From positions 1 to 18,028 of the forward strand of contig JBGAVQ010000099.1 of assembly GCA_044228045.1 (NCBI GenBank): 18,028 nt of DNA, in the 5' to 3' direction. The notes beneath the pieces are model-generated. The model was not told where the DNA came from. It saw only the letters and a list, made by a program, of their open reading frames with translations, and made no database searches. Positions 5,332 to 14,105 of the stretch are shown one piece after another. The position numbers and the translations under genes were made by a program. The DNA is from JAXLVB01 sp044228045 (lineage in GTDB: Bacteria; Bacteroidota; Bacteroidia; Cytophagales; Spirosomataceae). The stretch's first letter is position 1, and each line of letters starts with the position of its first letter.

Positions 5332-6759
5332 ATGAATATCAGACAACAAACCATTCAAGAATCGGTTTCGCTCACAGGCGTAGGCTTACACACAGGCGTA
5401 ACTGCCACCATGACCTTTGTACCTGCTGACCCGAATCACGGTTATAAATTTCAGCGAATTGACCTCCCCGGCGAACCCATCATTGATGCCGATGTGGACA
5501 ATGTGGTGGATACCTCACGGGGAACAACCCTCGAACAAAATGGAGCCAGGGTTTATACTACTGAACACGTGTTGGCAGCCTTAGTTGGTTTACAACTTGA
5601 CAACATATTGATTCAGTTGGACGGCCCCGAACCTCCTATTATGGACGGTAGTGCCATTCAGTTTGTAGAAGCATTACTCAGTGCGGGAATCAAAGAACAA
5701 AACGCTTCTCGTAATTACTACGAAGTGCAGGGCGACATTTTATATAGAGACAAAGATAAAAACATTGAGATTGCGGCCCTCCCACTCAATGATTATCGCC
5801 TCACGGTGATGGTTGACTACAACACCAAAGTACTCAGCAGCCAACACGCTACCCTCAACGACATCGAAGCGTTTCATCAAGAAATTGCCAAATGCCGTAC
5901 TTTTTGCTTTTTGTCTGAATTAGAAACCCTCTTTAAAGCCAATTTAGTAAAAGGTGGTGACCTGTCAAACGCCATTGTGATTGTGGACAGAGAAGACGTA
6001 ACCGACGAAGAACTCAACCACTTGGCCGAGTTGTTTCATAAACCTCGAGTACAAGTACAGAAAGACAAGGGCATTCTCAATAATCTGAATCTTCATTTTA
6101 TTAACGAGGCCGCACGTCATAAGCTACTCGACGTAATGGGTGACTTAGCACTGGTAGGTCGTCCGCTCAAAGCTCAAATTTTGGCCGCCAGGCCCGGTCA
6201 TGCTGCCAACGTAGCATTTGCCAAACGAATCAAAAAACAAATGCTCGAATCTGCCAAGAATAATACCCCTACCTACGACCCCAAGCTGCCGCCTATTTAC
6301 GATATTAAGCAAATTTCGGCACTTTTGCCCCATCGCTACCCGTTTCAGATGATTGACAAAATCACCTATATTGACAAAATGAGTGTGATTGGCATCAAAA
6401 ATGTAACCATGAACGAGCCGTATTTTATGGGCCACTTCCCTGACAACCCCGTGATGCCAGGTGTGATGCAAGTAGAAGCAATGGCCCAAACAGGCGGTAT
6501 TTTGGTATTGAGCCTTGTAGATGAACCAACCGACTATTGGCCATTTTTAGCAGCCATCGAAAATTGTCGCTTCCGCAAAAATGTAGTACCCGGCGACACC
6601 GTTATTTTTAAATGTGAACTGTTAGCTCCCTTCAAAAGAGGCATCGCCAAAATGCATGGTACTGCTTATGTAAATGGACAGCTGGTATGTGAGGCCGATA
6701 TGACGGCAAGTTTAGTAAAGAAAAACCGTCAAGTAGCCAATCAGGCTAATAGCATATAG
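5332..6759 (+). CDS. lpxC/fabZ: Fused LpxC deacetylase / FabZ dehydratase
   Basis: Two enzymes are joined in one chain of 475 residues. The N-terminal half (about 1-310) is LpxC, the zinc deacetylase that commits UDP-sugar to lipid A. It shows GVGLHTG (16-22), the zinc site H79 in TTEHVLAA plus H263 and D267 in HKLLDVMGD, and H289 in GHAANVAF. The C-terminal part (about 317-475) is FabZ, 3-hydroxyacyl-ACP dehydratase, with LPHRYPF and the catalytic HFPDNPVMPG histidine (H368) and E382. Both consume 3-hydroxyacyl-ACP products, so fusion couples lipid A and fatty acid synthesis; this fusion is a hallmark of Bacteroidota. I chose ATG 5332 because it places the zinc histidine at 79 as in E. coli LpxC; an in-frame GTG at 5326 would add two residues. 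Confidence 0.96.
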   Translation: MNIRQQTIQESVSLTGVGLHTGVTATMTFVPADPNHGYKFQRIDLPGEPIIDADVDNVVDTSRGTTLEQNGARVYTTEHVLAALVGLQLDNILIQLDGPEPPIMDGSAIQFVEALLSAGIKEQNASRNYYEVQGDILYRDKDKNIEIAALPLNDYRLTVMVDYNTKVLSSQHATLNDIEAFHQEIAKCRTFCFLSELETLFKANLVKGGDLSNAIVIVDREDVTDEELNHLAELFHKPRVQVQKDKGILNNLNLHFINEAARHKLLDVMGDLALVGRPLKAQILAARPGHAANVAFAKRIKKQMLESAKNNTPTYDPKLPPIYDIKQISALLPHRYPFQMIDKITYIDKMSVIGIKNVTMNEPYFMGHFPDNPVMPGVMQVEAMAQTGGILVLSLVDEPTDYWPFLAAIENCRFRKNVVPGDTVIFKCELLAPFKRGIAKMHGTAYVNGQLVCEADMTASLVKKNRQVANQANSI

Positions 6760-6884
6760 CAAATAGTAGATACCCCAAACAGACAAGATAGTGGTGTTTT
6801 ATTGCCATTCGATTGCTTGTTTGCACTATCAAAAATCTGCTACTTATGTTCAATTTTCCGCTACTGATTATTCACTAAAAAGCA

Positions 6885-7679
6885 ATGATTCAACCCTTAG
6901 CCTACGTACACCCCGAAGCAAAAATCGCTCAAAATGTGGTGATTGAGCCCTTTACAGTAATTCATAAAAATGTCGAAATTGGCGAGGGCAGTTGGATTGG
7001 CTCTAACGTGACGATTTTTGAAGGTGCTCGTATTGGCAAAAATTGTCGGATTTTTCCGGGAGCTGTCATCTCTGCCGTACCACAAGACCTCAAATTCAGA
7101 GGTGAAGATACCGTCACTATTATTGGTGATTACACCACCATTCGAGAGTGTGTAACCATCAATAGGGGTACCATTGATAAACACAGAACCGAAATTGGCA
7201 GCCACTGCTTAGTAATGGCCTATGCACACATCGCCCACGACTGTATAATAGGCAACTATGTTATTTTGGCCAATAGTGTGCAATTGGCAGGGCATATTTA
7301 TGTAGGCGACTATGCCAACATTGGTGGTATGACCGCTGTGCAACAATTTGTCAAAATTGGGAAACACGCTTACATAGGTGGTTGCTCGCAGGTGCGTAAA
7401 GACGTACCACCATTTGTAAAAGCTGCTCGTGAACCGCTTTCGTATGCAGGTGTCAACTCCGTAGGGCTTCGTCGCCGCAACTTTACTAACGAGCAAATTG
7501 CTGAAATTCAGAATATTTATCGGTATGTTTTCCTTAAAGGACTTAATAACACCGATTCCCTCAACCTCATTGAGATTGAGCTGCCTACCTCACCTGAGTT
7601 GGACGAAATTGTGAATTTTATTAGGACTTCGGAACGAGGCATTATGAAAGCTCCCGGAGCTGGCGGAGTGGAGTCATGA
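6885..7679 (+). CDS. lpxA: Acyl-ACP--UDP-N-acetylglucosamine O-acyltransferase LpxA
   Basis: LpxA performs the first step of lipid A synthesis, adding a 3-hydroxyacyl chain to UDP-GlcNAc. The 264 residues match the family. A left-handed beta helix of hexapeptide repeats covers about residues 5-190, and a helical C-terminal domain follows. The signature AHIAHDCIIGN includes H118, equivalent to the catalytic H125 of E. coli LpxA; PQDLKFRGE and the GGCSQVRKDVPPFVKAARE region are also typical. It lies 125 nt after lpxC-fabZ. No terminator was seen in that gap, so it probably belongs to the same unit. Confidence 0.96.
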   Translation: MIQPLAYVHPEAKIAQNVVIEPFTVIHKNVEIGEGSWIGSNVTIFEGARIGKNCRIFPGAVISAVPQDLKFRGEDTVTIIGDYTTIRECVTINRGTIDKHRTEIGSHCLVMAYAHIAHDCIIGNYVILANSVQLAGHIYVGDYANIGGMTAVQQFVKIGKHAYIGGCSQVRKDVPPFVKAAREPLSYAGVNSVGLRRRNFTNEQIAEIQNIYRYVFLKGLNNTDSLNLIEIELPTSPELDEIVNFIRTSERGIMKAPGAGGVES

Positions 7680-7780
7680 GACAAGAGAGCCTAAGAATTG
7701 AGACAAGAGAAGTCAATGTCTATCAATATGTTATCTATCACAATATACTCCAATAGTGTTCATAATTCAGCATTAGATAT

Positions 7781-8401
7781 ATGCGTATTGAAGTGCAAGA
7801 CTTAGGCAAAAAATTTAACCGAGACTGGATTTTTCGGCGATTTACCTATACATTTCAAGCACACAACAGCTATACTTTGGTTGGCCCCAATGGCAGTGGC
7901 AAATCAACACTCTTACAAGTATTAGCAGGAGCTATTCCAGCTTCGCACGGTGTTATTCGTTATCAAAACGACCAAGCACCTATTGACGAAAACAATTTCT
8001 TTCGATCATTGGCCATAGCAGCTCCATATCTCGAACTCATCGAAGAGTTTAGCCTACTCGAAAGTATTGCGTTTCATCAACGCTTCAAAGCATTCAAAAA
8101 CAACCTCACTCCTACCGAATTGGCCGAGCAAATTGGGCTGGCAGACGCTGGTCACAAATTGGTTCGTAATTTTTCGTCAGGAATGAAGCAACGGCTCAAA
8201 TTAGGATTGGCTTTTTGGTCAGATGTGCCTATACTCATGCTCGACGAGCCTACGGCTAATTTAGATGTTAGGGGAATAGACTGGTATTTGTCACAAATTG
8301 AAGCTCACACTGCCAATCGCATGGTCATTATTTGCTCCAACCAACCTTATGAATATAGTTTTTGTCGGAATCTGATTGATTTGCAAGACATAAAACAATA
8401 G
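7781..8401 (+). CDS. ABC transporter ATP-binding protein
   Basis: This 206-residue single nucleotide-binding domain shows Walker A GPNGSGKST (35-43), the ABC signature FSSGMKQR (131-138), Walker B ILMLDEP (151-157) and a D-loop (ANLD). The expected Q-loop glutamine is not obvious; the region reads AAPYLELIEEF, as in some CcmA/YhaQ-like ATPases. The usual H-loop histidine after the D-loop also seems replaced by ICSNQP. No permease gene is adjacent, so the transported substrate is unknown. It follows lpxA by 101 nt, and association with lpxA may be only positional. Its stop codon abuts that of the convergent DUF502 gene. Confidence 0.85.
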   Translation: MRIEVQDLGKKFNRDWIFRRFTYTFQAHNSYTLVGPNGSGKSTLLQVLAGAIPASHGVIRYQNDQAPIDENNFFRSLAIAAPYLELIEEFSLLESIAFHQRFKAFKNNLTPTELAEQIGLADAGHKLVRNFSSGMKQRLKLGLAFWSDVPILMLDEPTANLDVRGIDWYLSQIEAHTANRMVIICSNQPYEYSFCRNLIDLQDIKQ

Positions 8402-8974
8402 CTACGCATGATCTACTGTTCGGGATACACCGCCCGACACAATGAACTTCATGGCTTCGGCAGTTGGCATATTGAGCAAGATGACGTTTTCGGCAGGAAC
8501 AAAAAACAAATCGCCAGCAAAAGCATAAGATTGTGGCAAGTAAACAGCTATTAAATGCTTGATATTAAGGTCACTTAGGTCTGTCTGCGTAATAAATCCC
8601 ATTCGCCAAACATCGGTATTTTTGTCTAATTTGACCAGTACAGCTTGATTAAATTTCTTCTGATTACCCACAAAGGCAGATACCAAGTCTTTGACCGAAA
8701 AATAAATAATTCGAACCAAAGGCAAGTGGCTAAGTCCCTCTTCGAGTACTCGCATGGCAGGTACAGCTATAAACGTAGAGCCAATCCACCCAATCAGAAT
8801 AATGACCCCAAGCACGGTGAGTAGCCCTCCACCCGGAAAATAGAAATAGAATTTGCTATCAACCCAGTTGAAAAGCCCGTAAACAATATAAATAGTAACA
8901 AACAGCGGTGCTAACAAGAGCAAGCCCCGTAAGAAAAAGCCAAAAATACGAGAAGTAAGGCGGTTGAGGTTCAT
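8402..8974 (-). CDS. DUF502 family membrane protein
   Basis: This 190-residue protein has two clear membrane helices (about 10-35 and 48-72) followed by a soluble domain. Conserved family stretches are recognisable: PLVRIIYFSVKDLVSAF (about 86-102), LPQSYAFAGDLFFVP, and the near-terminal MPTAEAMKFIVSGG. DUF502 proteins are widespread in bacteria and related to plant COV/LCV proteins; their molecular function is not established. It is convergent with the ABC ATPase: the TAG codons occupy 8399-8401 and 8402-8404 with no base between and no terminator visible, so the two transcripts probably overlap at their 3' ends. Confidence 0.88.
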   Translation of the reverse strand: MNLNRLTSRIFGFFLRGLLLLAPLFVTIYIVYGLFNWVDSKFYFYFPGGGLLTVLGVIILIGWIGSTFIAVPAMRVLEEGLSHLPLVRIIYFSVKDLVSAFVGNQKKFNQAVLVKLDKNTDVWRMGFITQTDLSDLNIKHLIAVYLPQSYAFAGDLFFVPAENVILLNMPTAEAMKFIVSGGVSRTVDHA

Positions 8975-9129
8975 AATGGTAACACAAACGTTAGGCTTGT
9001 GCGCAACAATCTATTCATAAAACGCAATATTCTGATTTCCGTTCGGTTTTTTAGTAAAACACCAAAGAAAAAATAATGCCAATTATACGGCAATCCTCGA
9101 TAGAATCTTACGCACTTCGTACAATTTTG

Positions 9130-9137
9130 TACCTTTG
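9130..9137 (+). promoter_or_regulatory. Likely -7 box of the Ldh_2-family dehydrogenase gene
   Basis: TACCTTTG fits the TAnnTTTG consensus and lies 20 nt before the ATG at 9158, predicting a very short leader. A matching -33 element about 20 nt upstream is not clear. Confidence 0.5.
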
Positions 9138-9157
9138 TTGCTTCAAAATATCATTAA

Positions 9158-10225
9158 ATGGTAAATCACGAAGCCCTCACCGTATTTGTTGTTCAACTTT
9201 TTGAAGCCATCGGATGCCCTCCTGACGAAGCGGCCCTCGCCGCTAATGTACTGGTTTCTGCCGACTTACGAGGCATTGACTCCCATGGCGTAGCCCGCTT
9301 GCCTGGCTATGTACGGCTTTATGACAACGGACGGCTTAACCCAAAACCCAAGGTCAAAATCATCCACGAAAGTCCCAGCACCGCCACCCTTGATGGCGAC
9401 AGGGGCCTTGGTTTGGTAGTAGCCCCCAAAGCCATGCAAATTGCCATCGAAAAAGCAAAAGTAGCTGGTTCTGGATGGGTAGCTGTGCAAAACTCTAATC
9501 ATTTTGGCATTGCTGGGTATCACTCCATGCTTGCGGTAGAGCATGACATGATTGGCTGGGCCATGACCCATGCTGCTCCATTAGTAACACCCACCTTCTC
9601 GAAAGAAAAACTGTTGGGTACTAACCCTATTGCTGTGGCAATACCTGCTGCCACCCAGCCGCCATTCTTGGCTGATTTTGCCTCAACCGCAGTAGCTTAT
9701 GGCAAATTAGAAATCCTTCAACGGAAGGGCTTACCCGCACCATTAGGATGGGTACAAGACAAAAACGGAGCTCCTGACACTGACTCAAATGCCATCAAAA
9801 ATGGAGGAGCCTTGCTTCCGTTAGGCACTGACCGTGAGCATGGTAGTCACAAAGGTTATGGACTGGGTGCTATTGTAGATATTCTCTCAGGGGTGCTTTC
9901 AGGTGCTAATTATGGTCCTTGGGTTCCTCCATTTGCAACGGCGGGTTTCATGGGTGTAAGCGAGCCAGTGGGCGTTGGAACGGGTCACTTTTTGGGAGCT
10001 ATGCGGATAGATGCCTTTCGTCCAGCAGATGATTTTAAAAAAAATATGGATATTTGGATCAATCGTTTCAGAAATGCCGAAGCCGTAGAAGGCCAAAAAG
10101 TGCTTATCCCGGGCGACCCCGAACGTGACATGGAGGTGATACGCCGAAAGGAAGGAATCCCTGTATTAGACCCCGTCATCAAGAGCTTAGAAGAACTGGG
10201 TGAGCGATTTGGAATTAAATTATAG
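9158..10225 (+). CDS. Ldh_2 family malate/L-lactate-type dehydrogenase
   Basis: This 355-residue protein belongs to the second malate/lactate dehydrogenase family (Ldh_2; also ureidoglycolate, sulfolactate and related dehydrogenases), which uses NAD(P) in a non-Rossmann fold. Visible marks are DSHGVARLPGY (41-51) with the conserved histidine and arginine, the active-site region QNSNHFGIAGYH (111-122), GTNPIAVAIP, and GSHKGYGLGAIVDILSG near residues 229-245 in the cofactor and dimer region. The substrate cannot be assigned; family members reduce various 2-oxoacids. It starts a new plus-strand unit with a likely promoter just upstream, and mltG follows by 41 nt, so it may share a transcript with mltG and the thioesterase without an obvious metabolic link. 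Confidence 0.88.
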   Translation: MVNHEALTVFVVQLFEAIGCPPDEAALAANVLVSADLRGIDSHGVARLPGYVRLYDNGRLNPKPKVKIIHESPSTATLDGDRGLGLVVAPKAMQIAIEKAKVAGSGWVAVQNSNHFGIAGYHSMLAVEHDMIGWAMTHAAPLVTPTFSKEKLLGTNPIAVAIPAATQPPFLADFASTAVAYGKLEILQRKGLPAPLGWVQDKNGAPDTDSNAIKNGGALLPLGTDREHGSHKGYGLGAIVDILSGVLSGANYGPWVPPFATAGFMGVSEPVGVGTGHFLGAMRIDAFRPADDFKKNMDIWINRFRNAEAVEGQKVLIPGDPERDMEVIRRKEGIPVLDPVIKSLEELGERFGIKL

Positions 10226-10266
10226 TACTTGTTAGTAAGCCATTGAAATGTTAATTTCTAAAAAAA

Positions 10267-11304
10267 ATGCAAAATCGTTTTGTCAAAATAGGTATTATTG
10301 TTTTTTCGCTACTGGTAGCGAGTTTTTCGTATTATTTCTGGCAAGTAGCCCGCACTGCCAACCTCCAAGTCGACAAAAAAGAGAGTTTTTACTTATTGAT
10401 TCCGTCAAAAGGAGCTACGTTTGAATCAGTATGGGATACACTCAAAAAACATAACGTAGTCAATGATGAGTTGTCATTCAAGTTTCTGTCTAAAATCTTG
10501 AAATACCCTGAACGAATCAGATCAGGGCGGTATCAAATTAAACCAGACATGAACAACTACGATGCCATCACCATGCTCCGTAGTGGTAATCAAACTCCCG
10601 TAAAGCTAACCTTTAACAATGTGCGGTTAAAAGAAGATTTAGTCAAGAAAATTGGAAACCGTTTTGAATTTGACTCAACTGCTTTCTACAAGCTAATCAA
10701 TAGCGACTCAGTAGCAAGGTTTTATGGCTTTGAAGAAGAAACTTTTATGTGTATGTTCTTGCCAAATACCTACGAAGTTTTTTGGAACACCACCCCCCAA
10801 AAACTATTTGGGCGGATGAAGTCTGAATACGATAAGTTTTGGACAGCTGAGCGAAAACAAAAAGCAACAGCTATTGGTCTCACGCCTGTACAGGTATCGG
10901 TATTGGCTTCTATTGTAGAAGAAGAAACCAAAAAGAACGACGAAAAACCACGTGTAGCAGGGCTGTATTTGAACCGCCTGAATACCCAAATGCCCCTGCA
11001 AGCTGACCCTACAATCAAGTTTGCCCTCAAAGATTTTGGCATCAAGCGCATCTTATTTAGTCAGTTGCAAGTTAATTCGCCATATAATACTTATCGCAAT
11101 ACAGGGCTACCTCCTGGCCCTATTCGGTTAGCAGACTTGACTTCATTGGATGCCGTACTCAACTACGAAAAACACAATTACACCTATATGTGTGCAAGCC
11201 CAGAGTTTAATGGTTATCATATTTTTGCAGTTGATTACGAGCAACACCTTGCCAATGCCAAGCTTTATCAAGACGCATTAGATAGGTTGAATATAAAGAA
11301 ATAA
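10267..11304 (+). CDS. mltG: Endolytic murein transglycosylase MltG
   Basis: MltG is an inner-membrane lytic transglycosylase that cuts nascent glycan strands and so sets peptidoglycan chain length. The 345 residues hold one N-terminal membrane helix (about 7-26) and a YceG domain. Key motifs are LASIVEEETK (about 213-222, with the catalytic glutamate at about 218), PRVAGLYLNRL, the PLQADPTIKFAL stretch, and NSPYNTYRNTGLPPGPI near residue 270. This order is diagnostic. It follows the dehydrogenase gene by 41 nt and shares one base with the thioesterase gene (TAATG at 11302-11306), implying translational coupling. Confidence 0.94.
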   Translation: MQNRFVKIGIIVFSLLVASFSYYFWQVARTANLQVDKKESFYLLIPSKGATFESVWDTLKKHNVVNDELSFKFLSKILKYPERIRSGRYQIKPDMNNYDAITMLRSGNQTPVKLTFNNVRLKEDLVKKIGNRFEFDSTAFYKLINSDSVARFYGFEEETFMCMFLPNTYEVFWNTTPQKLFGRMKSEYDKFWTAERKQKATAIGLTPVQVSVLASIVEEETKKNDEKPRVAGLYLNRLNTQMPLQADPTIKFALKDFGIKRILFSQLQVNSPYNTYRNTGLPPGPIRLADLTSLDAVLNYEKHNYTYMCASPEFNGYHIFAVDYEQHLANAKLYQDALDRLNIKK

Positions 11305-11717
11305 TGTTCACTCACAACACCCCCTATCGAGTTCGATACGCCGATACTGACCAAATGGGCTATGTATATTATGGTCACTATGCTCGTTTGTATGAAATTG
11401 GTCGAGTAGAGGCACTGCGAGCCATTGGCATGACATACAAAGCATTAGAAGAGTCGGGTGTAATGATGCCTGTGTACGACCTAAAATGTCGGTTTATTCA
11501 ACCCGCCAAATACGACGACCTTCTGACCATACGCACCCATGTGATGGCCTTGCCAGCCGCCCGAATGGTTTTTACCTTCGAGGTACTCAATCAAGACGGT
11601 ACGCTACTCAATACAGGCGAAACAACCTTGGTGTTTGTCAGAATGGCCAATAATAGGATTACCACTGCCCCAAAAGAAATGATAGAGCGGTTAAAAGAAG
11701 TGGGAGATTGGAAATAA
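11304..11717 (+). CDS. YbgC-type acyl-CoA thioesterase (hotdog fold)
   Basis: This 137-residue protein has the length and signature of 4-hydroxybenzoyl-CoA thioesterase/YbgC proteins: RVRYADTDQMGYVYYGHYARLYE at the N-terminus, read here as conserved aspartates D14/D16, G19 and the Y-x3-Y stretch, then KCRFIQPAKYDD in the central strand. Members hydrolyse acyl-CoA thioesters in the cytoplasm; the chain specificity is not readable. The ATG overlaps the mltG stop codon by one base. In proteobacteria ybgC sits with tol-pal; here the partner is mltG, which at least keeps an envelope context. Confidence 0.88.
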   Translation: MFTHNTPYRVRYADTDQMGYVYYGHYARLYEIGRVEALRAIGMTYKALEESGVMMPVYDLKCRFIQPAKYDDLLTIRTHVMALPAARMVFTFEVLNQDGTLLNTGETTLVFVRMANNRITTAPKEMIERLKEVGDWK

Positions 11718-11898
11718 GAAGCGGAGTGCTGCCCAGTAAGCAATATCGAGGTTAGACCCTTTGGTACAGACGATGCGTAAACATATTATAGTTTTTTTTA
11801 ATAAATAATCACCTACATCATTTCAAAGTAAGCATCTGCTTATCAAAAAATTAATTCAATCCGAAATCCACAATCATAAATCCAAAATTCTATAGCTT

Positions 11899-12840
11899 GT
11901 GCTTCAACGCATTCGTCATAACAAAATAGCCCTTCGCATGAAGGCATTTCTACAAAAAATCAATTTGTGGGAAACCGTTTTGGCATTCTACGAAGTTCAA
12001 AAGATACTGATTAACAAACTCATCCACTTTGATATAGACCAACGGGCTTCGGCAGTGGCATATAGTTTTATTTTGGCAGTTTTTCCAGCCATTATCTTTC
12101 TATTCACGCTTATTCCGTATGTCCCCTATCCCAATTTTGACAAGCAGCTGTTAAATTTTTTAGAAGAAATCATCCCTTCTGGCATTTATGGCGAAGCCAA
12201 AGCCACCATCGAAGAAATCGTAAGTAAACCTCGTGGCGATATTTTGTCGCTTGGTTTTTTGCTGTCGCTGTATGCCGCTACCAGCGGCATGATGGCACTG
12301 ATGGGAACCTTTAACATGACCTACCAAACCAAAGAAAAACGGAGCTTTTTAAGAGCTCGCTTAATAGCAACTATGCTCACTTTCTTGTTGGCTTTTGTGT
12401 TATTAGTTGCTATTTTAGTACTTATAGTAGGGCGAATCATGCTTGACATTTTACTTGACGTACAAATACTTAATGCCAACTGGGTTTATTATGGCATTCA
12501 AATTACACGCTTCGTTACGGTATTTATGGTGTCGTTTGTAGCGGTTTCAGTTATTTATCGGTGGGCACCTGCCATTCATAAAAAATGGCGTTTTTTTAGC
12601 ATTGGCTCCATTACAGCGTCTATCTTAATCATCCTGATTACCAACTTATTTTCATTTTACATCTCCAATTTTGCTGCATATAACCGTCTGTACGGATCTA
12701 TTGGTGCCTTTATTGCCTTAATGATTTGGATGTATCTAATCGCCTTAGTCCTGATTTTGGGATTTGAAATCAACGCCAGTCTTGACCACGCTCGCAACGA
12801 AGGCAGGCTGCCCAAACGTAAAAATGCCACACCCCAATAG
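11899..12840 (+). CDS. YihY/BrkB (UPF0761) family inner-membrane protein
   Basis: This 313-residue polytopic protein shows the family mark RASAVAYSFILAVFPAIIFL (49-68). About six hydrophobic helices can be seen, near 53-73, 105-125, 150-178, 195-220, 228-255 and 265-293. The conserved SLYAATSGMMALM stretch (about 113-125) and the final ALVLILGFEINA segment are also present. These proteins were once called ribonuclease BN; that assignment was withdrawn, and their role is unknown. The first in-frame start is GTG 11899; ATG 11938 (residue 14) is an equally plausible start and would remove a basic N-terminus. The 181-nt gap before it holds no feature I can name. Confidence 0.85.
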   Translation: MLQRIRHNKIALRMKAFLQKINLWETVLAFYEVQKILINKLIHFDIDQRASAVAYSFILAVFPAIIFLFTLIPYVPYPNFDKQLLNFLEEIIPSGIYGEAKATIEEIVSKPRGDILSLGFLLSLYAATSGMMALMGTFNMTYQTKEKRSFLRARLIATMLTFLLAFVLLVAILVLIVGRIMLDILLDVQILNANWVYYGIQITRFVTVFMVSFVAVSVIYRWAPAIHKKWRFFSIGSITASILIILITNLFSFYISNFAAYNRLYGSIGAFIALMIWMYLIALVLILGFEINASLDHARNEGRLPKRKNATPQ

Positions 12841-13014
12841 AGCATGGCATTTTGAATAACCCTAACCCATAAAAATCAATGAAGAATATCGTTTCTTCGA
12901 TTCTTATTGTACTACTAAAACCGTGCCAAATACCAAAAAGTTGCACACAGGCGCAAATAAATTTTGAATTTATTACGATTCACTACTAAAAACGTCAATA
13001 ATCCATAAATATTG

Positions 13015-13047
13015 TTGAAATAACACCTTACCAATCGTATTGTTTTG
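13015..13047 (+). promoter_or_regulatory. Weak promoter candidate for the glycosyltransferase gene
   Basis: TTG (13015-13017), 20 nt, then TATTGTTTTG (from 13038). The spacing matches the other promoters in the window, but the -7 box departs from TAnnTTTG and the ATG at 13053 follows closely, giving an almost leaderless transcript. Confidence 0.3.
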
Positions 13048-13052
13048 AAGTA

Positions 13053-14027
13053 ATGTCTGATGCCTCTACCACCAATCATCCACTTGTTTCGGTAATCTGC
13101 CTTTGCTACAATCAAGCGGCTTATGTGCAACAAGCCTTGCAGTCGGTGCTGGGCCAAACTTACGAGGCGGTAGAGCTTATTATTGCCGACGATGCCAGCA
13201 CTGATGGCAGTCGTGTAGTGATTGAACGTTTCGCCCAAGACCAACCTCACATTCAGTTGATTCTCAACAATAATAACCAAGGCAACTGCCAAACTTTTAA
13301 TAAGGCATTAGCGCTTGCCAAAGGAAAGTATGTGATTGATTTAGCTGCCGATGATGTGCTACTCAACGACCGCATCGAAAAGCAAGTAGCGGTGTTTGAG
13401 CAACAAGGTGAGTCCTGTGCCTTAGTATATTCCAACGCCAGCTTAATCAATGAAAAAGGCATCGAAATAGGAAAGTATTTTGCTACCAATCATCATGGGA
13501 AAGCCATTCGCCAAGTTCCAACGGGCGAAGTCTATGAACGTTTGCTCTGGGACGATTTTATTTGTCCGCCTACTACTATGTTTCGTAAGGCTATCTTAGA
13601 CCAACTCGGTGGCTATGATGAAACACTAAGCTATGAAGATTTTGACTGTTGGATTCGGATGGCACGTGACCATACTTTCGCTTATCTTGACGAAGTAACC
13701 ACGCTACGGCGAGTTTTGAAAAATTCATGGGGACAAAAACCGAAGATTCACCTTGCTTCTTCATTTACTATTTGTCAAAAAGCATTCAAACTGAACCGCA
13801 ACCAAGCCGAAAACCATGCCTTAGCCATACGCATCCGATATTTTATTCGGCAGTGCTGGCTTTTACACCAATTTGAGTTAGCAAATGATTTCGGAACATT
13901 ATTAAGTAAAGTAGATTCTATTGGCTGGGTCACAAAAATGGTACTTGCCGCCTGCCAGTGGCGAATACCAATCCGGCCTGTGCATTCCATTTATAACCGC
14001 ACTCAAAAATGGATAAGCCAAAAATAA
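13053..14027 (+). CDS. Family 2 glycosyltransferase
   Basis: This 324-residue soluble protein has a GT-A fold of family GT2. The N-terminus reads LVSVICLCYNQAAYVQQAL (11-29), the nucleotide-sugar aspartates lie in DDASTDGS (46-53), and the DxD equivalent lies in LAADDVLLN (97-105). The acceptor-side catalytic acid is expected in YEDFDCWIRMA (about 194-204). The last 100 residues are helical and probably bind the acceptor or membrane. Such enzymes transfer one sugar to a growing surface polysaccharide or lipid. No polysaccharide cluster surrounds it, so sugar and acceptor are unknown. It appears to be a separate unit. Confidence 0.88.
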   Translation: MSDASTTNHPLVSVICLCYNQAAYVQQALQSVLGQTYEAVELIIADDASTDGSRVVIERFAQDQPHIQLILNNNNQGNCQTFNKALALAKGKYVIDLAADDVLLNDRIEKQVAVFEQQGESCALVYSNASLINEKGIEIGKYFATNHHGKAIRQVPTGEVYERLLWDDFICPPTTMFRKAILDQLGGYDETLSYEDFDCWIRMARDHTFAYLDEVTTLRRVLKNSWGQKPKIHLASSFTICQKAFKLNRNQAENHALAIRIRYFIRQCWLLHQFELANDFGTLLSKVDSIGWVTKMVLAACQWRIPIRPVHSIYNRTQKWISQK

Positions 14028-14048
14028 AATAATTCTTTTGAGTAACAC

Positions 14049-14082
14049 CTTGACCTTTACACACGAAAACTTGACCTTTACA
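14049..14082. repeat. Pair of 13-bp direct repeats upstream of the YciO-type gene
   Basis: CTTGACCTTTACA occurs at 14049-14061 and again at 14070-14082, identical at 13 of 13 positions, with a 21-bp period, close to two helical turns. The second copy ends 23 nt before the ATG at 14106. The placement fits a cooperative regulator site, but it may equally be a chance or slippage duplication. Confidence 0.55.
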
Positions 14083-14105
14083 GATTCTCACTGATTATTT
14101 TATAA

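Noticed and set aside
7677..7710. Direct repeat TGAGACAAGAGA (7677-7688 and 7699-7710)
   Set aside because: Only 12 bp, one copy overlaps the lpxA stop codon, no promoter or gene relation; probably local slippage.
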